Of a stretch of 64,000 nt of DNA, positions 23,151-35,279 are shown piece after piece. The stretch is from Chaenocephalus aceratus (Eukaryota; Chordata; Actinopteri; Perciformes; Channichthyidae). Each line of letters starts with the position of its first letter. Positions within the stretch are counted from its first letter, which is position 1. The notes under the pieces are model-generated. The model searched no databases. It was not told where the DNA came from and saw only the letters and a list, made by a program, of their open reading frames with translations. The position numbers and the translations under genes were made by a program. The DNA lies in contig CM043799.1 in assembly GCA_023974075.1 (NCBI GenBank), forward strand, positions 8,271,250 through 8,335,249, read 5' to 3'.

Positions 23151-23286
23151 GGTTATGGGCCCAGAGTCATTCGGGGAGAAGTTTGAAGATGTATCACCGT
23201 CAGAAAGTCACGGCGAACAGCGTGCTAACGGGATAGCAAGATAAGCTAACATAGATCATCGAGGGACAAGCAGGTTGCCTCGACTG

Positions 23287-24576
23287 ATGTTCGACGGAGA
23301 TGAAACTAAGTATGAACTGTGTGGAGACCAAAGTGTTAGGACACCTTCACCTATTAGGGTTAAAGAACACGATTCTAAGAGAACCAAATAGTGAAGCCGA
23401 GATAGCGGCAGACGGCAAGAAAAATGCAGATGCGTATGCTGAGCTAATACAACTTTTAGACGATAAAAGCCTCTCGCTAATTATGAGGGATGCGCCCGAC
23501 AATGCAAGAGAAGCCTTAAAGATATTAAGGGCATATTATGCCGGGAGGGGAAAACCCCGGATAATAAACTTGTATACCATGTTGACATCGCTTCAGAAGA
23601 CGAACAGTGAAAGTGTCACAGACTATATCATACGGGCAGAAACCACCATCACTGCGCTACGGAACGCAGGTGAAACGTTAGGCGACGGCCTACTGATGGC
23701 CATGGTAAAAGGACTGCCTGAGATGTTTAGGCCATTTGGAATACACTTGGCACATAATGATGACAATATAACGTTTCCAGAGTTCAGGACAAAGCTAAGG
23801 AGTTTTGAAGACACAGAGAAATTAAGCACGACAGAGTCGAGTGATAACGTGATGAAGACTCAAGCGCGACCCGGACGGCGGCCCGGCAAGCAAGGTGCAT
23901 ATGACAGGAACAGTGACAATGCAGATAGTGTGTGTTTTAAGTGCAGCACAAAAGGCCACCGAGCGAGAGCGTGTCGGCAGAAGACATGGTGTAGTCAATG
24001 CAAAAGTGACACACACAAAGACGCCACGTGCAGGCGTAAAGACAGACAAGATGGCGTGAGAAAAGTCTCAGAAGAAGATGGCGGCGGCGGCGGCGCAGAT
24101 TACGCCTTCAGGATCAAAGACGGAGAAACCAGGGTCCAGCGGCAGCCAGCACGCGGCATCCAGGAGAAGGGCCTGATGGTCGACACAGGAGCCACCTCGC
24201 ACATAATCATGGACATCACCACGTTCAAAAACTTCGATGACACGTTCAAGCCAGAGACACACTGCGTGGAGCTGGCAGACGGTACCCGGTGCAATGTCGT
24301 CGCTCAACCCAAGGGAGAAGCAGAGGTTTGCCTGGTCGACAGCGGAGGACGGCGACATACCACTACGCTGAGAAAGGCATTGTTTATACCGTCATATCCC
24401 CAGGACATCTTCTCAGTGAAGGCAGCGACCGCCAGCGGAGCCACGGTCGTTTTCAATTAGGGAAAAGACGCTTTGATACACAAAGACGGCACCAGGTTTG
24501 ACATTCATGTGTACAACAGGTTCTATTATTTGCACACTGAGGGGAGAATAGTGACAAGTGCAATGCTTGCCATGAC
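23287..24576 (+). pseudogene. Copia gag-protease-pre-integrase remnant
   Basis: The start box MFDGDETKYEL is in the frame of ATG 23287, then a two-base shift near 23317 moves to the frame that stays open to 24460. That frame holds a gag helical region, a zinc knuckle (CFKCSTKGHRARAC, about 23935-23976), a second Cys/His cluster (CSQCKSDTHKDATC) and the aspartic protease catalytic DTG (MVDTGATSHII, about 24177). An in-frame TAG at 24458 interrupts the pre-integrase region, which continues HKDGTRFDIHVYNRFYYLHT. The element is lost at 24576 where a MITE begins; integrase, RT and RNase H are missing. Confidence 0.8.
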
Positions 24577-25085
24577 AACCTGATCTCACCAGAATGCGTG
24601 ACTCCACCACGACTCCTTAACACCGCATTGCGTGGTGGTGTCACGAACTTTGTTACATTTACGTGTCTGCACCACGCAAACAACCCCAATGTAAAGTGAA
24701 TGAGGCTCCTTTGTCGTGGTGCACACACACATTTCTACAACGTCCCGCAGTGAGCTTTTATTCTATACAACGTTTTTAAAATCTACTTTATAGCTTGTAG
24801 TAACTCACGGGAGGCTTCTTTTATTTTATTTGTATTCATAATCATTTTTATTTTTCGTCAGAATGTATTATGGTGCATTAGTTACGATTTTTTGTTCTCA
24901 AAAAACAGTGCATTGTGTGTAATACAACTGTGATTTGTATTAAATTAGTTTGTTTTTAAGGAAGGCCAGAGCTTCAGCTGTGTCAAATAGATTGTTCCCT
25001 TTAGTTAACGTTTTTTAAAAGAACATTATATTCCGATTTGATCATGTCCCCTTTATTGTATTACGGAGAGCAATGTGAGCATCCA
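24577..25085. mobile_element. DNA element G, inverted partner at 55245-55765
   Basis: Starts ACCTGATCTCACCAGAATGC and matches the copy at 55.2-55.8 kb in reverse over about 500 bp, including CGTGGTG-CACCACG rich ends. It sits exactly where the Copia element is broken. I see no protein and no clear target duplication. Confidence 0.65.
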
Positions 25086-25407
25086 TTCCCATTGGATAAC
25101 GCAGGATTTGTACGTCTTTTATACATGAATATGTGTCCCCGGTGTTCCAGGGAACTCACCAAGTGTCAGAAAACACAACCCTCTCTATTTCCTCCTTCGC
25201 CAAATCTCTAAAAAACGTGGCTGCAACGGATCCAGATTTCAACACTTTTCTATGTCACAAAGAGGTGCTCCGCTTATTGGTCAACTCTCCACCTATCAGG
25301 GGAATGAGCCACGGCCACGTGCATTGCCAAACCTCTCATTCGCATATAGGCTATCGGCAGGCTAAATCAACCCCAGTCACATCTGTGTTTTTGCCTGCTC
25401 TTGCCAG

Positions 25408-25516
25408 GTTGTCTAAGCCAGTTACACGTTGTGCTGTTGACAAACTAATGCTAAACCCGGGATCAATACCAACCATCCGGAACCAGGCCAGTGAGGACAC
25501 ATCCAATTTTGAAGCT
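25408..25516 (+). pseudogene. THAP domain C-terminal exon
   Basis: Bounded by TTGCCAG and GTAAG splice-like sites. The frame VDKLMLNPGSIPTIRNQ matches the L-P-AVPTIF box that closes THAP fingers. The first THAP exon should lie upstream but was not found, perhaps lost with the left terminus. Confidence 0.55.
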
Positions 25517-26504
25517 GTAAGTTTTTATTTAGCGGTATTTTTCCTGATAAAGCTATCTCTAGCTTGTAGTATGTAGCATGTAGCATGTAGCATGTAGCTT
25601 CACCGTATCAATGTCGCCTCAAACCCAAATAGTAATCGGTTAGGTGTTTATATGTTTTTGTAACATTTTATTTTGTACGCTCCGCAGTCTTTGCTTTGTC
25701 TTTTATTTTAATTTAATTATCAGGACATTTGCTAACATGTTCAGACCTACTGCCGTAATGGCGATCTGTGTGAAGGCTGTAAAGCCACGCCCTAGCCGAT
25801 AACACAAGTATTTATTCTCCTATTTATTAGTATTTTGTATCCTCTAAAATCATATTGAGTAAGTTATAATAACAAACGTAATCTTCTGTAGGTAAGTGCC
25901 GTTTTTTCCAGCGTTATATGTAAAAGCTTTTGTGATTGTAGTCTGTAAGAACGATCAGATATCATCGATCTGTAAGCTAAGCTACGCTACGCTAATGTGA
26001 CATGCCGTTTTTTGCAGCGTTATATGTAAAAGCTTTTGTGTGTTTACTTGTTTGTTCACATGAATATAAATGGGGATGTGTTAGGATACAACACTGTGTA
26101 TGTATGCGAGGGGACACACACCACGAGTAAAACAGAGCTAAAGCCCCGTTGGTCTGTTGTTGTTGACGAGGCCTTACCTCTAGCAACAGGCTAATTAGTG
26201 GCTAGCACTCATTACAGTCAGTCTACTGAGCTCAGCCCCTCTCCAACACATCATCTGTATTGAGTCAGAAACACAGCATGCACGTTACGGTTCAAAACTA
26301 ACTCAGATTGGAAAAGGCTAAGCATCTTTTTTCTCCCATCTTTTGGGATTTCAGACTATATTTATCCAAATAGTATTTTCTCATCCTGAATACTAAATTG
26401 AGATGATTGTGTTCTAACTATGTTTTCTTCTTTACAGGCCAGCACCTCACATACTTACTAATTAGTGACAATTTGTACATCCTTTGCTATTATTTACATT
26501 TTTT

Positions 26505-26867
26505 TGTATCATGGCGGAAATGAAAGACTGTACCTGGCAGCCCTGCACTACAATGAAAATGCTGAGCGTGCACAAGCCACTACATCCACTGGAAACCCTC
26601 TGTATAAACTGCAGTTCCCAAAGGCCAGGAAGGGAGAATGCAGAGCAAAACCAGTAAAGACTGATCCCACATTCCGTAAGTGTTTAAAATATTTATTATA
26701 CAACTATTTACAAATATAAAATTAGAAAGAACTTTCAGTTTTTTACATGCATATACTAATCTAAACCACATTTTTTGTTGTGCTTTTTTTAACATTGCAC
26801 AGGCTACGTGGCCAACTTGATGGACCTCATCTTCGACCAAGTCTTTGTGGACCCTGCACCATTATGA
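26505..26867 (+). pseudogene. C-terminal exons of the plus-strand transposon protein
   Basis: Exon one reads RLYLAALHYNENAERAQATT then PLYKLQFPKARKG and KPVKTDPTFR, ending at a GTAAG donor (26676). Exon two starts after an ACAG acceptor (26803); joining the phases gives YVANLMDLIFDQVFVDPAPL and a TGA at 26865. This LAALHYNEN block is familiar to me from uncharacterised teleost transposon proteins. The start of exon one is uncertain. Function unknown; probably a cofactor or transposase part. Confidence 0.6.
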
Positions 26868-26911
26868 GCGACCTGACAGGGAGGAGGTCATCGCCGGGTA
26901 TGCTACACGGT

Positions 26912-28245
26912 TCAATTTGGCTGCTGTCTGAACCCAACATCGACATTTCGCGGATCAGGAAACTCCCTGCGTATCCTCAGGACAACGCATGCCGGAATCA
27001 CCACTCTGATCCTGCGTCCAAGGAAGCCCCAGCACCAGCTCACAAAGCTTCTGTAGGCTAGATACCTGTGACGCCTGAAATCATTAAAAAAAAAGTACAT
27101 TTAGTTTTTTTTTATGGGTTCAAAGAACCGTTGATTTTGACAATAAAGTTCCGAGTTGATATCAAATATGTCGTGATTATTCATGTTTGGATGGGTAAAG
27201 AATATTCTGATTTCAAAAGCATAAGGTTGTGTGTGGACTTTTGTTGTCGTACACATGGGTGTGTTATGCCATTGCTGTGTAGTATATAATAGTACATGTA
27301 CAATGAAAGATTGCATAAAGCTATACAGTATATCACGAACAATATTAGCATTCGTTTTACAATTTCAGTCAAAACAAACCACTCACTGCTCTATTTGCCT
27401 CAACTGTAATCCACCATGTTCAACTCTGTAAATATTCAATGCATTCTGCAGGGAGAACACATTTAGGCACACAGGCTCCAATCCAGGATGGTCCACCATA
27501 CAGGTTACAGAGTCCTCAAGTTCCTGCATCCGTCTTGACACCTAGTGTGATAAACATATATTGAATGACATGTGAAAAATGTATTCTCTAAACAGACAAC
27601 TTAGTGAAGCTATCAAAAATGTTACCTGTGGTATCTCCATGCAGCACACATTCTCCATTCAGAAGGCGTCGTGGCGCAATTTGCACATGTACACCTGTAG
27701 AAAGAAGTCAATAACTGAGCTTTAAAAAACACATGAAAATGCACACATTGCTGACAACTGAGGTGTTGTTGGAGTTATACTTTTTATCACCCTAAGTTAT
27801 TCAACTTTCCAACGGTTGTTCCACGATGTTGGAAGAAAAGGACTGTAAACTATTAATAAACACAATGAGGCCATTGTATATATGCTGAAAATATGAATGT
27901 CTCCCTTTATAAATATATATATGTATCGCTGTTTTTGCGTTACAAGCTCTAAGTTATAAACTGTACACATTGCATTATTGCTAATTAGCCAAAATATGAA
28001 CGGAATAAGTAGCAAGCATCGTAACAGAGTAAAATAAATATGGACAACAGCTTGTCAACTAACCATTCAGAAACGTCCTGCTGCAACCGAGATGTTTGCA
28101 CCTCCACCAAAACCTCCGCTGCTTCAGGGTCAGTCTCTGGATCAAATTGATAATATGCTTGAACACATGCATTGCTCTGAGATGACATGTTTATTACACA
28201 CTCGTAATCACAGCAAGCATGGTAACGTGACTCTCGCCGGCTCAT
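26912..28245 (-). pseudogene. P2X7-cytoplasmic-domain-like protein, four exons
   Basis: Exons on the minus strand: 28245-28064, 27694-27626, 27541-27387 and 27074-26912, all with GT-AG borders. Exon one opens MSRRESRYHACC and includes YYQFDPETDPE. Exon two has a zinc-ligand-like WCTCANC start and a VCCMEIPQ end, but these lie in different frames, so one base is gained or lost inside it. Exon three has TCMVDHPGLEPVCLNVF; exon four has RYLAYRSFVSWCWGFLG, RVVIPACVVLRIRREFPDP and a GF tail. The Cys pattern and final R-x-FP...GF resemble the C-terminal ballast domain of P2X7 receptors, a module also found alone in fish transposons. Apart from the exon-two lesion the ~190-residue gene looks intact. 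Confidence 0.7.
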
Positions 28246-28396
28246 GCTTGCTCTTCTGCAGGGAGGCGTGGTCAGCTGCTGCTCAGAATTTTCAAAGACA
28301 GGCTTGAAATAGAGCGAAAATGAGCGAAACGAGGCATGGCTAAAAAATTATCTGTTTGGTATTTTGACAAATAAAAAACCTTATATAGGTATGGTC

Positions 28397-29129
28397 CAGG
28401 GTTTCCGTTAGCCGGTAATTACCGGTTTTTAGCCGGTAAAATGTATAAAAAACCGGTAAATTCAAAACCTGCCCCAAAATGTCTGGTAATAATTAGGGAG
28501 GCTCCGATCGATCGGCCGCCGGTCATTATCGGCCGATATTCACTCTTAATAGTTTGATCGGTGCTCTCTATAAAGGCCGATCAGGAGAGCTGGATCTGAT
28601 CGATATGGACATAAACGCGAGTGAAGTGTAACCGGACGAGAGAGAGAGATCAGATCAGCTGCTGAGTCTGACCGAGACACGCAGCTCTGCATGAGCACCT
28701 GAAGCCCCGCCCTCTGTTTAGCGAGCTGCATGAGCTGCATGAGAAACTGACGTGCTGTCAGGAAAGAGAGGGAGGGAGAGGGGAAAAGAGAGGATCCGTT
28801 TCTCCCGTGTTATTATTCAAATGTAATGTAAACTTTAGTTTGTTTGAATGTAATAATTATGTTGTTTGTGGAATCCTTTATTGAAAAATGAATCTGAATT
28901 TTTCGATCTGTTACAATTATAAACTGAAGCAATATAAAAATGAGCCCCTTGAACTGAGTTTTAAACTGAAGCATATCTGCTCATAGTCCGGTAATTACAT
29001 GCTAACGGAAACTCTGCTACACAACTCTTATTATTATTGAAATATGACCGGTAAGTTTCAAATTAGTCCGGTAAAATAAATTCTGCCCGGACATTTGACC
29101 GGCGAGGAAAAATCCTAGCGGAAACCCTG
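28397..29129. mobile_element. hAT element nested in the TTAA transposon, 733 bp
   Basis: Ends CAGGGTTTCCGTTAG and CTAGCGGAAACCCTG, flanked by perfect GTATGGTC duplications (28389-28396, 29130-29137). The related copy at 57460 shows the uninterrupted target GGTATGGTCCTACAC. Inside, a stretch starting GGCTCCGATCGATCGGCC (28500) looks like the end of yet another hAT. Confidence 0.9.
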
Positions 29130-29180
29130 GTATGGTCATACACTATATCATTTAAATATAGCATGATAGGTCTCCTTTAA

Positions 29181-29739
29181 CGAAGGGGAACGGTCAACTG
29201 TGGCTGACCTTACCAATTTAATGACCGGTCAACTCTCGGTCACAAGAGCCCTAGAGTCAGATAAAGATAAGTCATTGCTTCCAGGTGGACACAGATGCCT
29301 TCCCCAATGTGGGGGTTGTCTCCCTGTAAGCTGGTTAAAAGGTATATTAGGATGAGAGGCGGATTCAGATTTGACATGGCAACCCACCCGTGCAGTCATA
29401 ATCTTTGACTGTGTGACTTGTGATGTGAATTCTCCGGCCGATAGTTGTATAAAATCTCAATGTTTGACATCAGAACTCCTGCTCGTCCTGTGTCTCTTTC
29501 ATGAGTCGGTGACTCCAGATGCATTACTACACAGAAGTTTCCTCTACACCCAGTATATTGCCATACATATGATGATGGATTATCAGTAAACATTTCTACG
29601 TGACACAAAGACATTGGATTAACCTTGAGCGGCGTTTTTATTCCGTTGAACACAACTTTTGATCACAAATCAAAAAAGGTAAGACGTAATTATTGTAATA
29701 TTTTTGAAACCGGATGTTGTTTACTTTCTCTTTTCTGGC
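29181..29739. other. Unassigned DNA
   Basis: No element or gene was recognised between the TTAA transposon and the E3 piece. Confidence 0.3.
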
Positions 29740-30115
29740 TGATAGCTCCAGGAATTCGAGGTTGTACAGTGATGACATTACATGTGTGGAATCTGTGGAG
29801 TCTCAGCTTTAAATCGTATATCTTGTTTGTGCAGTTAAGATAGTAATAAGGGCATTTCTACCGTGAGTTCTATGTAAAAAAGCATTAGCATTAGTTAGCA
29901 TTTTTTCGCTCAATGCTAATTCAAAGGCTTGGTATTACTCGTGTTTTTTTTAGCTAATAATTGTTCTTATTGTCAGTTAGCGGAGTTTCTTACCTTTAAA
30001 AGGATATGAAACATTAATAGTTTCATAAATGTTAAGAAGCCCTGAGACATAGTCTCGTAAAAAAACGGTGGGAGGGGTCCACTGGGGGGACCTTCGGGCT
30101 TAAAAGGTTAAGTGA
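29740..30115 (+). mobile_element. E3 repeat, right end
   Basis: Matches the complement of 31554-31890 and closes with GGGGACCTTCGGGCTTAA, the right terminus of the family. Its left part and the rest of the element are missing here. Confidence 0.6.
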
Positions 30116-30815
30116 AGCTATTGCAGTAGCACGGAAGTGAAAAAGAAAATGTATGGCATAAAAAGACAGGGAATAAAAGATTGCTTAGAAAAATGTTGAA
30201 CAGGATGGAAATATATAACACCTCGAATGTAAAAAAGAAAATACAATATACTATGCTTACCTCTTTTTCTCCCCTTTCACATTGGATTCCTATGTTTTTC
30301 TCTTATGTTCTGTCTGTGGCTGCATCTGCAAAGAAAATCAATCACTATAATCAGACTACAGTACAAAAAGCACATTATAAACACAAACACACACAAAGGG
30401 ATGCAGTTTAAGTATCCATTCAGACTGTAGGAAACAATTTGCAGCCATAAATCACTGGCAGTTGTGAAAGCGATGAGGCAGAGGCTAGAGACAGGATAAC
30501 TGGGCAACACACACATAAAACACTGCACACACACATGGCACCATTATGTGTTATTTCAGGTGTTTTAAGATTAGAGTTTATGGGGAAGCATGTTGATCCA
30601 CTGCAGATGTTTGAATGGATGAATGAATATGTGCGTGGTATCTTACTGCCTCTGGGAAAATGGCAGGTCAGTGGACTGACATGGACCAAATCCTCTTTTT
30701 CTAGATGCCATGGCTTCCTCTGTGCTTCTAATCTCTTCTATCTTCTTTCAACTCCACATGCTCAAAGCTATGGTTCTTCCTCTGTATCTTTGCACTGCAT
30801 TATATTGAGTAGGGA

Positions 30816-30878
<63 letters not shown>

Positions 30879-31553
30879 GCTATTCTGTCACACTGAGCAG
30901 TGGGTCGGTGATCCATGGCTATCCTTAGGCTTGTTCTTTGCTCCTACGCACCTGTGTCTTCCTGCTTCTGTGTGAGTTGTGTTAGTTGAACGCTAATTCA
31001 GGGTTGGATTTAGAGTGTGATCAACATGAGGGTGAATAATTCAATTCAAATAAATGGAATGGCCCTGCAAATATACAGCAAAAAGTTTGAAAGGTTCGCT
31101 ATCGGCGTTTTAGCACGCAGCCTACATCTCTGCTCTTTCGCATTATCAATATTGACAGCTTACATGTGGCATGACTTATGTAAGAGGGCCATTCCCCCCC
31201 CCCCACACACAAGCAGGTGACACACAGATGACCTCTGGTATGGCCGGTTATTCCCTCGGGGAGGCTCTGTGCCAGGTATAAATATTGAGACGGGGCGTGG
31301 GCTCTGACAGGCCCTGCATGGTGATGGCCTGTGTTGGAACACACATTCATAGCTACATCCATGTCCCTGGGGGGGTCTAAGCTTTTGGGCGGTGGGAGCA
31401 TGAAGGTAAAAAGGTAGTACATTATGACATTTTCGCCACTGTCACTGGAGAATGTTTGAATTTCCTAAACACAGAAAGCTTGTCTTTATAACTTCAAAGA
31501 AAATGCAAATATTTAACTTCAAAATGTATTGTTTGCTTTCAGTAAGGACCAAA
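30116..31553. other. Unassigned DNA
   Basis: Nothing recognised except a long dinucleotide repeat near 30.8 kb and a C run at 31193-31204. Confidence 0.3.
30818..30876. repeat. (TG)n microsatellite
   Basis: About 29 uninterrupted TG units. It produces the Cys-Val repeat at the end of a plus-strand ORF that is not a gene. Confidence 0.95.
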
Positions 31554-32711
31554 CCTGTTAAACCCGAAGGTCCCCCTCGGCGGGTCCTTTTTTTTTCACG
31601 ACACTGTGTCTCAGGGGATCTTAATATTTAAGAACCTATTAATGTGTTATACCAGATTAACGGGAATAATCTCAGCTAATTGACGATACAAACAATTTTT
31701 ACCAAAACAAAACACAAGTCTCATAAGAAGCATCTAAATGACCCCTGAGCGAAAAATGCTAATGCACTTTGGCACAGAACTCAAGATAAAAGATAACCTT
31801 ATTACTTATCGTTGCTGCACATACAAGATATCCGATTAAAGCTGAGGTTACACATATTATTTAGGTATATATATCATCACTGAGTGATCCGAACTCGCGA
31901 CAGGGGAAGCAAACACAGACATCACAACACGTACCTTTACGGAGCTTTTACGGGAGATTGTCTCACCGTAGTTGTCAATCTGATCAAAAGACTTGTTCAA
32001 TGCCATTAAAACGAGACAAAATGCGGCTGAACCGGTTAATCCATAGGTTGATAATGTTTCTGTGTAATATTTGTTTTCATTTATAATCCATAATTCCATT
32101 TTTATGTAAAAATCGGAGAGTAAAAGTTAGCTGCTAATGGTAGCCACCAGAGTTATCGCAGCTTCCGGTTTTGGCTATGCAGCAGTCTCACACACACACA
32201 TTACCAAATAAGGAGTATGTGGGAGTTCCCCTCGATTCCATTGGCTCTGACGGTTAGAAAGAGATGTCAATCAGCAAAATCGAGCAAGGGGGGCCAGAGA
32301 TAGGTCAAATCCACCCAAATGACCCCAGAAGTGTTGTTTTTTTGCTAAATCTCTCTAAAAAGGTAATATTTCACTTGTTTTGCATCAATCGTGATACATG
32401 GTACTTATATGTTGTAGTTTGGATTCCTAAATATTTTAGTCTACCATCCCATCATTCAACGGTGGTTTTCACTATAAGTAATTTATTTTTTTTGGACGGA
32501 CACAATAATTACTGTGTTCAATCTGAATTTACTTTCAAATAAAAACATCTATATTGATTCTGACACTTCTACATCCAACTCACAGGTGTAACCTTGCTTT
32601 GAGAAAAACGATTATTAATTTAACCCTTTTAGAAGGGAAGATATAGTCATTTGTTCTGGGAATGTCATTTTCGAGCCTGAGACCTGAAAAACAGGCTCAG
32701 GGCTTAGGGGT
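31554..32711 (-). mobile_element. E3 repeat, nearly full length
   Basis: Left edge AACCTGTTAAACCCGAAGG and right edge ...GCTCAGGGCTTA are the two ends of the family, seen separately at 20318 and 30112. Reconstructed termini are short inverted repeats (AACCTGTTAAGCCC type). The last few bases are replaced by the tail of the LINE that follows. About 1.16 kb; no protein recognised. Confidence 0.7.

Positions 32712-32754
<43 letters not shown>
32712..32754 (-). repeat. (TTGA)n tail of the L2 LINE
   Basis: About ten ATCA units on the plus strand, i.e. TTGA repeats at the 3' end of the minus-strand LINE, the usual tail of this clade. Confidence 0.85.
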
Positions 32755-33329
32755 CATGTTTATTTATATAGCCCAATATCACAAATGTTACATTTGTCTC
32801 AGTGGTCTTCACAGTGTGTACAGAATATCAGTATGACAATACGACACCCTCTGTCCTTAGACCCTTACATCGTACAAGGAAAAACTTCCGGAGAAAACCC
32901 ACAGTTTAAAGGGAAAAATGGGAGAAACCTCAGGGAGAGCAACAGAGGAGGGATCCCTCTCCCAGGACGGACAGACATGCAATAGATGCCGTGTGTAAAT
33001 TGAAAAGATAATACATTTGCAACATAGTTGCACATGCATGTTTGGAAATGCATGTGTGTATAATACGAAGATTAATCCACGAGGATATCCATCCAGGACC
33101 ACAGCCACGACTCGTGATCCAGGGCTCGCAATCCAGGACACAGGACCGCAGGATCATCCATGACTCCGAATCCCGGCATATATAGACACCAAAAAGAAAG
33201 ACATTTGGGGAAGCTTGGTTCATCGGAACATGAGAGTACACAGGTATAGACAGAGAGAAGCAAGAAGTAAGATGTCCCCCGACAAACTAAGCCTATATCA
33301 GCAAAACTAGGGGCTGAATCTAATCAGCC

Positions 33330-35245
33330 CTAACTATAAGCTTTATCAAAAAGGAAGGTCTTAAGCGCACTCTTAAAAACGGATAGGGTGTCTGCCGCCC
33401 GAACACAAACTGGAAGCTGATTCCACAAATGTGGAGCTTGATAAGAAAAGGCTCTGGCTCCCATTGTACTTTTAGAGACTCTAGGAACAACCAACAACCC
33501 TGCATTCTTGGAACGCAATGCCCTAGTAGGACAGTAGGGTATAATGAGTTATTTAAGGTAAGATGGCGCCTGCCCATTAAGGGCTTTGTAGGCGAGAAAA
33601 ATAATTTTAAATTCTATCCTGTGTTCTACAGGGAGCCAGTGTAAGCTAGCCAGAACAGGAGTAATGTGGTCCCTTTTCCTAACTCTGGTTAGTACACGAG
33701 CTGCAGCATTTTGAATCAGCTAAGCAACTTTATTGACTTCTTGGTACTCCCTGATAATAAAGAGTTACAATAATCCAGCCTAGAAGTAACAAATGCATGG
33801 ACTAATTTCTCTGCATCGTTTTGAGGCAAGATATGCCTGATTTTTGCAATGTTACGTAGATGGAAGTAGGCGGTCCTTGAAATTGATTTTATGTGGGCGT
33901 TAAAGGATAAATCCTGATCAAATATAACACCAAGATTCCTTACAGTCTCACTGGAGGCCAAATTAATGCCATCCATAGTTAGTATATCTTTAGATAATTT
34001 TTTTCGTAGATTCTTCGGGCCAAGTACAATAACTTCAGTTTTGGTCGTGTTTAACATCAAAAAGTTTAAGGTCATCCACGTTTTTAAGTCCTTAAGGCAG
34101 TCTTGAATTGTATTTAGATGATTAATTTCATCAGGCTTGATTGATAAATATAGTTCAGTATCATCCGCATAACAATGAAAGTTTACAGAATGATTCCTTA
34201 TAATATTGCCTAACGGAAGAATATATAATGTGAACAAAATAGGTCCGAGCACTGAGCCCTGTGGCACTCCATGGCTAATTTTGGTTTGCGTGGAAGATTC
34301 ATCGTTAACACGTACAAACTGAGAGCGGTCAGATAGATAGGACCTAAACCAGCCTAAAGCAGTTCCCTGTATACCAACTAAGTGCTCTAGTCTTTGCAAT
34401 AGGATATCATGGTCGATAGTATCAAATGCAGCACTGAGATCGAGCAAAACAAGAATAGAGACAAGTCCCTTGTCTGAGGCTATTAGAATGTCATTTGTGA
34501 CTTTAATGTGTGCTATGATGTGTTCTAAAGCCAGACTGAAAATCTTCAAACAAATCATTGTTTTTTAAGTAATCACACAACTGTTTTGCGACCGCTTTCT
34601 CAAGAATTTGTGAGAGGAACGGAAGATTATAAATAGGTCTATAGTTGGCTAAAACCTCTGGATCGAGGTTGTGCTTTTTAAGAAGCGGTTTTATCACTGC
34701 TACTTTGAATTATTGTGGAACATAGCCTGGTAATAAAGACATATTCATAATATTTAATAAAGAAGTGCTAATTAATTGAAAAACTTCCTTCAACAGCTCA
34801 GTTGGAATTGGGTCTAACATGCACGTTGATGGTTTCGAAGAGAGAATCATTGAATTTAATTGTTCAAGGTTTATGGCTGAAAAGCATTCTAGTTTACTGT
34901 CTAGTGTAATATTAGAACTTACGTTTCCGGGAGCTGTTGATAACACTATACTGGTCAAAGGCAAGAGGTCATTAATTTTGTTTCTAAGAGTAACAATTTT
35001 ATCGTTAAAAAAGCACATAAAATCATTACTACTGAGTGCTATGGGAATAGAAGGCTCAATCGAGCTGTGGCTCTCTGTCAGCCTGGCTACAGTGCTGAAA
35101 ATAAATCTTGCATTATTCTTATTCTCATCTATTAATGAAGAGTAGTAGGCTGCTCTCGCTTTACGCAGTGCTTTCTTATATTCATTGAGAGTAATATGCC
35201 AAATTAAACGATATTCTTCAAGTTGTCTAGACTTTTGCTTTATTT
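33330..35245 (-). pseudogene. L2 LINE reverse transcriptase
   Basis: Segments in order on the minus strand: pre-RT region (35245-34710, FFNDKIVTLRNKINDLLP and PSTCMLDPIPTELLK), RT fingers (34697-34503, [19 protein letters not shown]), palm (34558-33716) with LDLSAAFDTIDHDIL (motif A, catalytic Asp), HGVPQGSVLGPILF (motif B), CYADDTELY (motif C, catalytic Asp-Asp) and TVRNLGVIFDQDLSF, then a C-terminal block (33577-33330, FSYQAPHLWNQLP, VFKSALKTFLF). The pieces are in different frames, so at least two or three frameshifts have occurred. All catalytic residues of the palm remain readable. Confidence 0.85.
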
Positions 35246-35279
35246 TTCGGTTTCGGCATTATGCCATATGCCATATTAC

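Larger units (their letters stand above)
25100..29176. mobile_element. TTAA transposon with two converging genes (Kolobok-like)
   Basis: The right end GCATGATAGGTCTCCT abuts TTAA (29177-29180). The left part from 25110 (TTTGTACGTCTTTTATACAT...) matches 56614 onward of another TTAA-flanked copy, but the extreme left terminus has been lost at the junction with element G. The interior has plus-strand exons of a THAP-type protein and a minus-strand four-exon gene; their stops are 44 bp apart. A hAT (28397-29129) is nested near the right end. Confidence 0.75.
32712..35250 (-). mobile_element. L2-clade LINE, 5'-truncated
   Basis: Reading on the minus strand, a reverse-transcriptase frame ends near 33310, followed by a ~550-bp 3' UTR containing the GGACGGACAGA and TTTATTTATATAGCCC type boxes common in fish L2 elements, and a TTGA tail. 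The endonuclease half is missing upstream of about 35250. It landed at the right end of the E3 element. Confidence 0.85.

Noticed and set aside
26780..27061. A 93-codon plus-strand ORF over the converging gene ends
   Set aside because: It runs antisense to the last exon of the minus-strand P2X7-tail-like gene and out of frame with the plus-strand exon that ends at 26867.
30535..30879. 114-codon plus-strand ORF ending in Cys-Val repeats
   Set aside because: The end is a TG microsatellite, and the rest has no recognisable domain or splice context.
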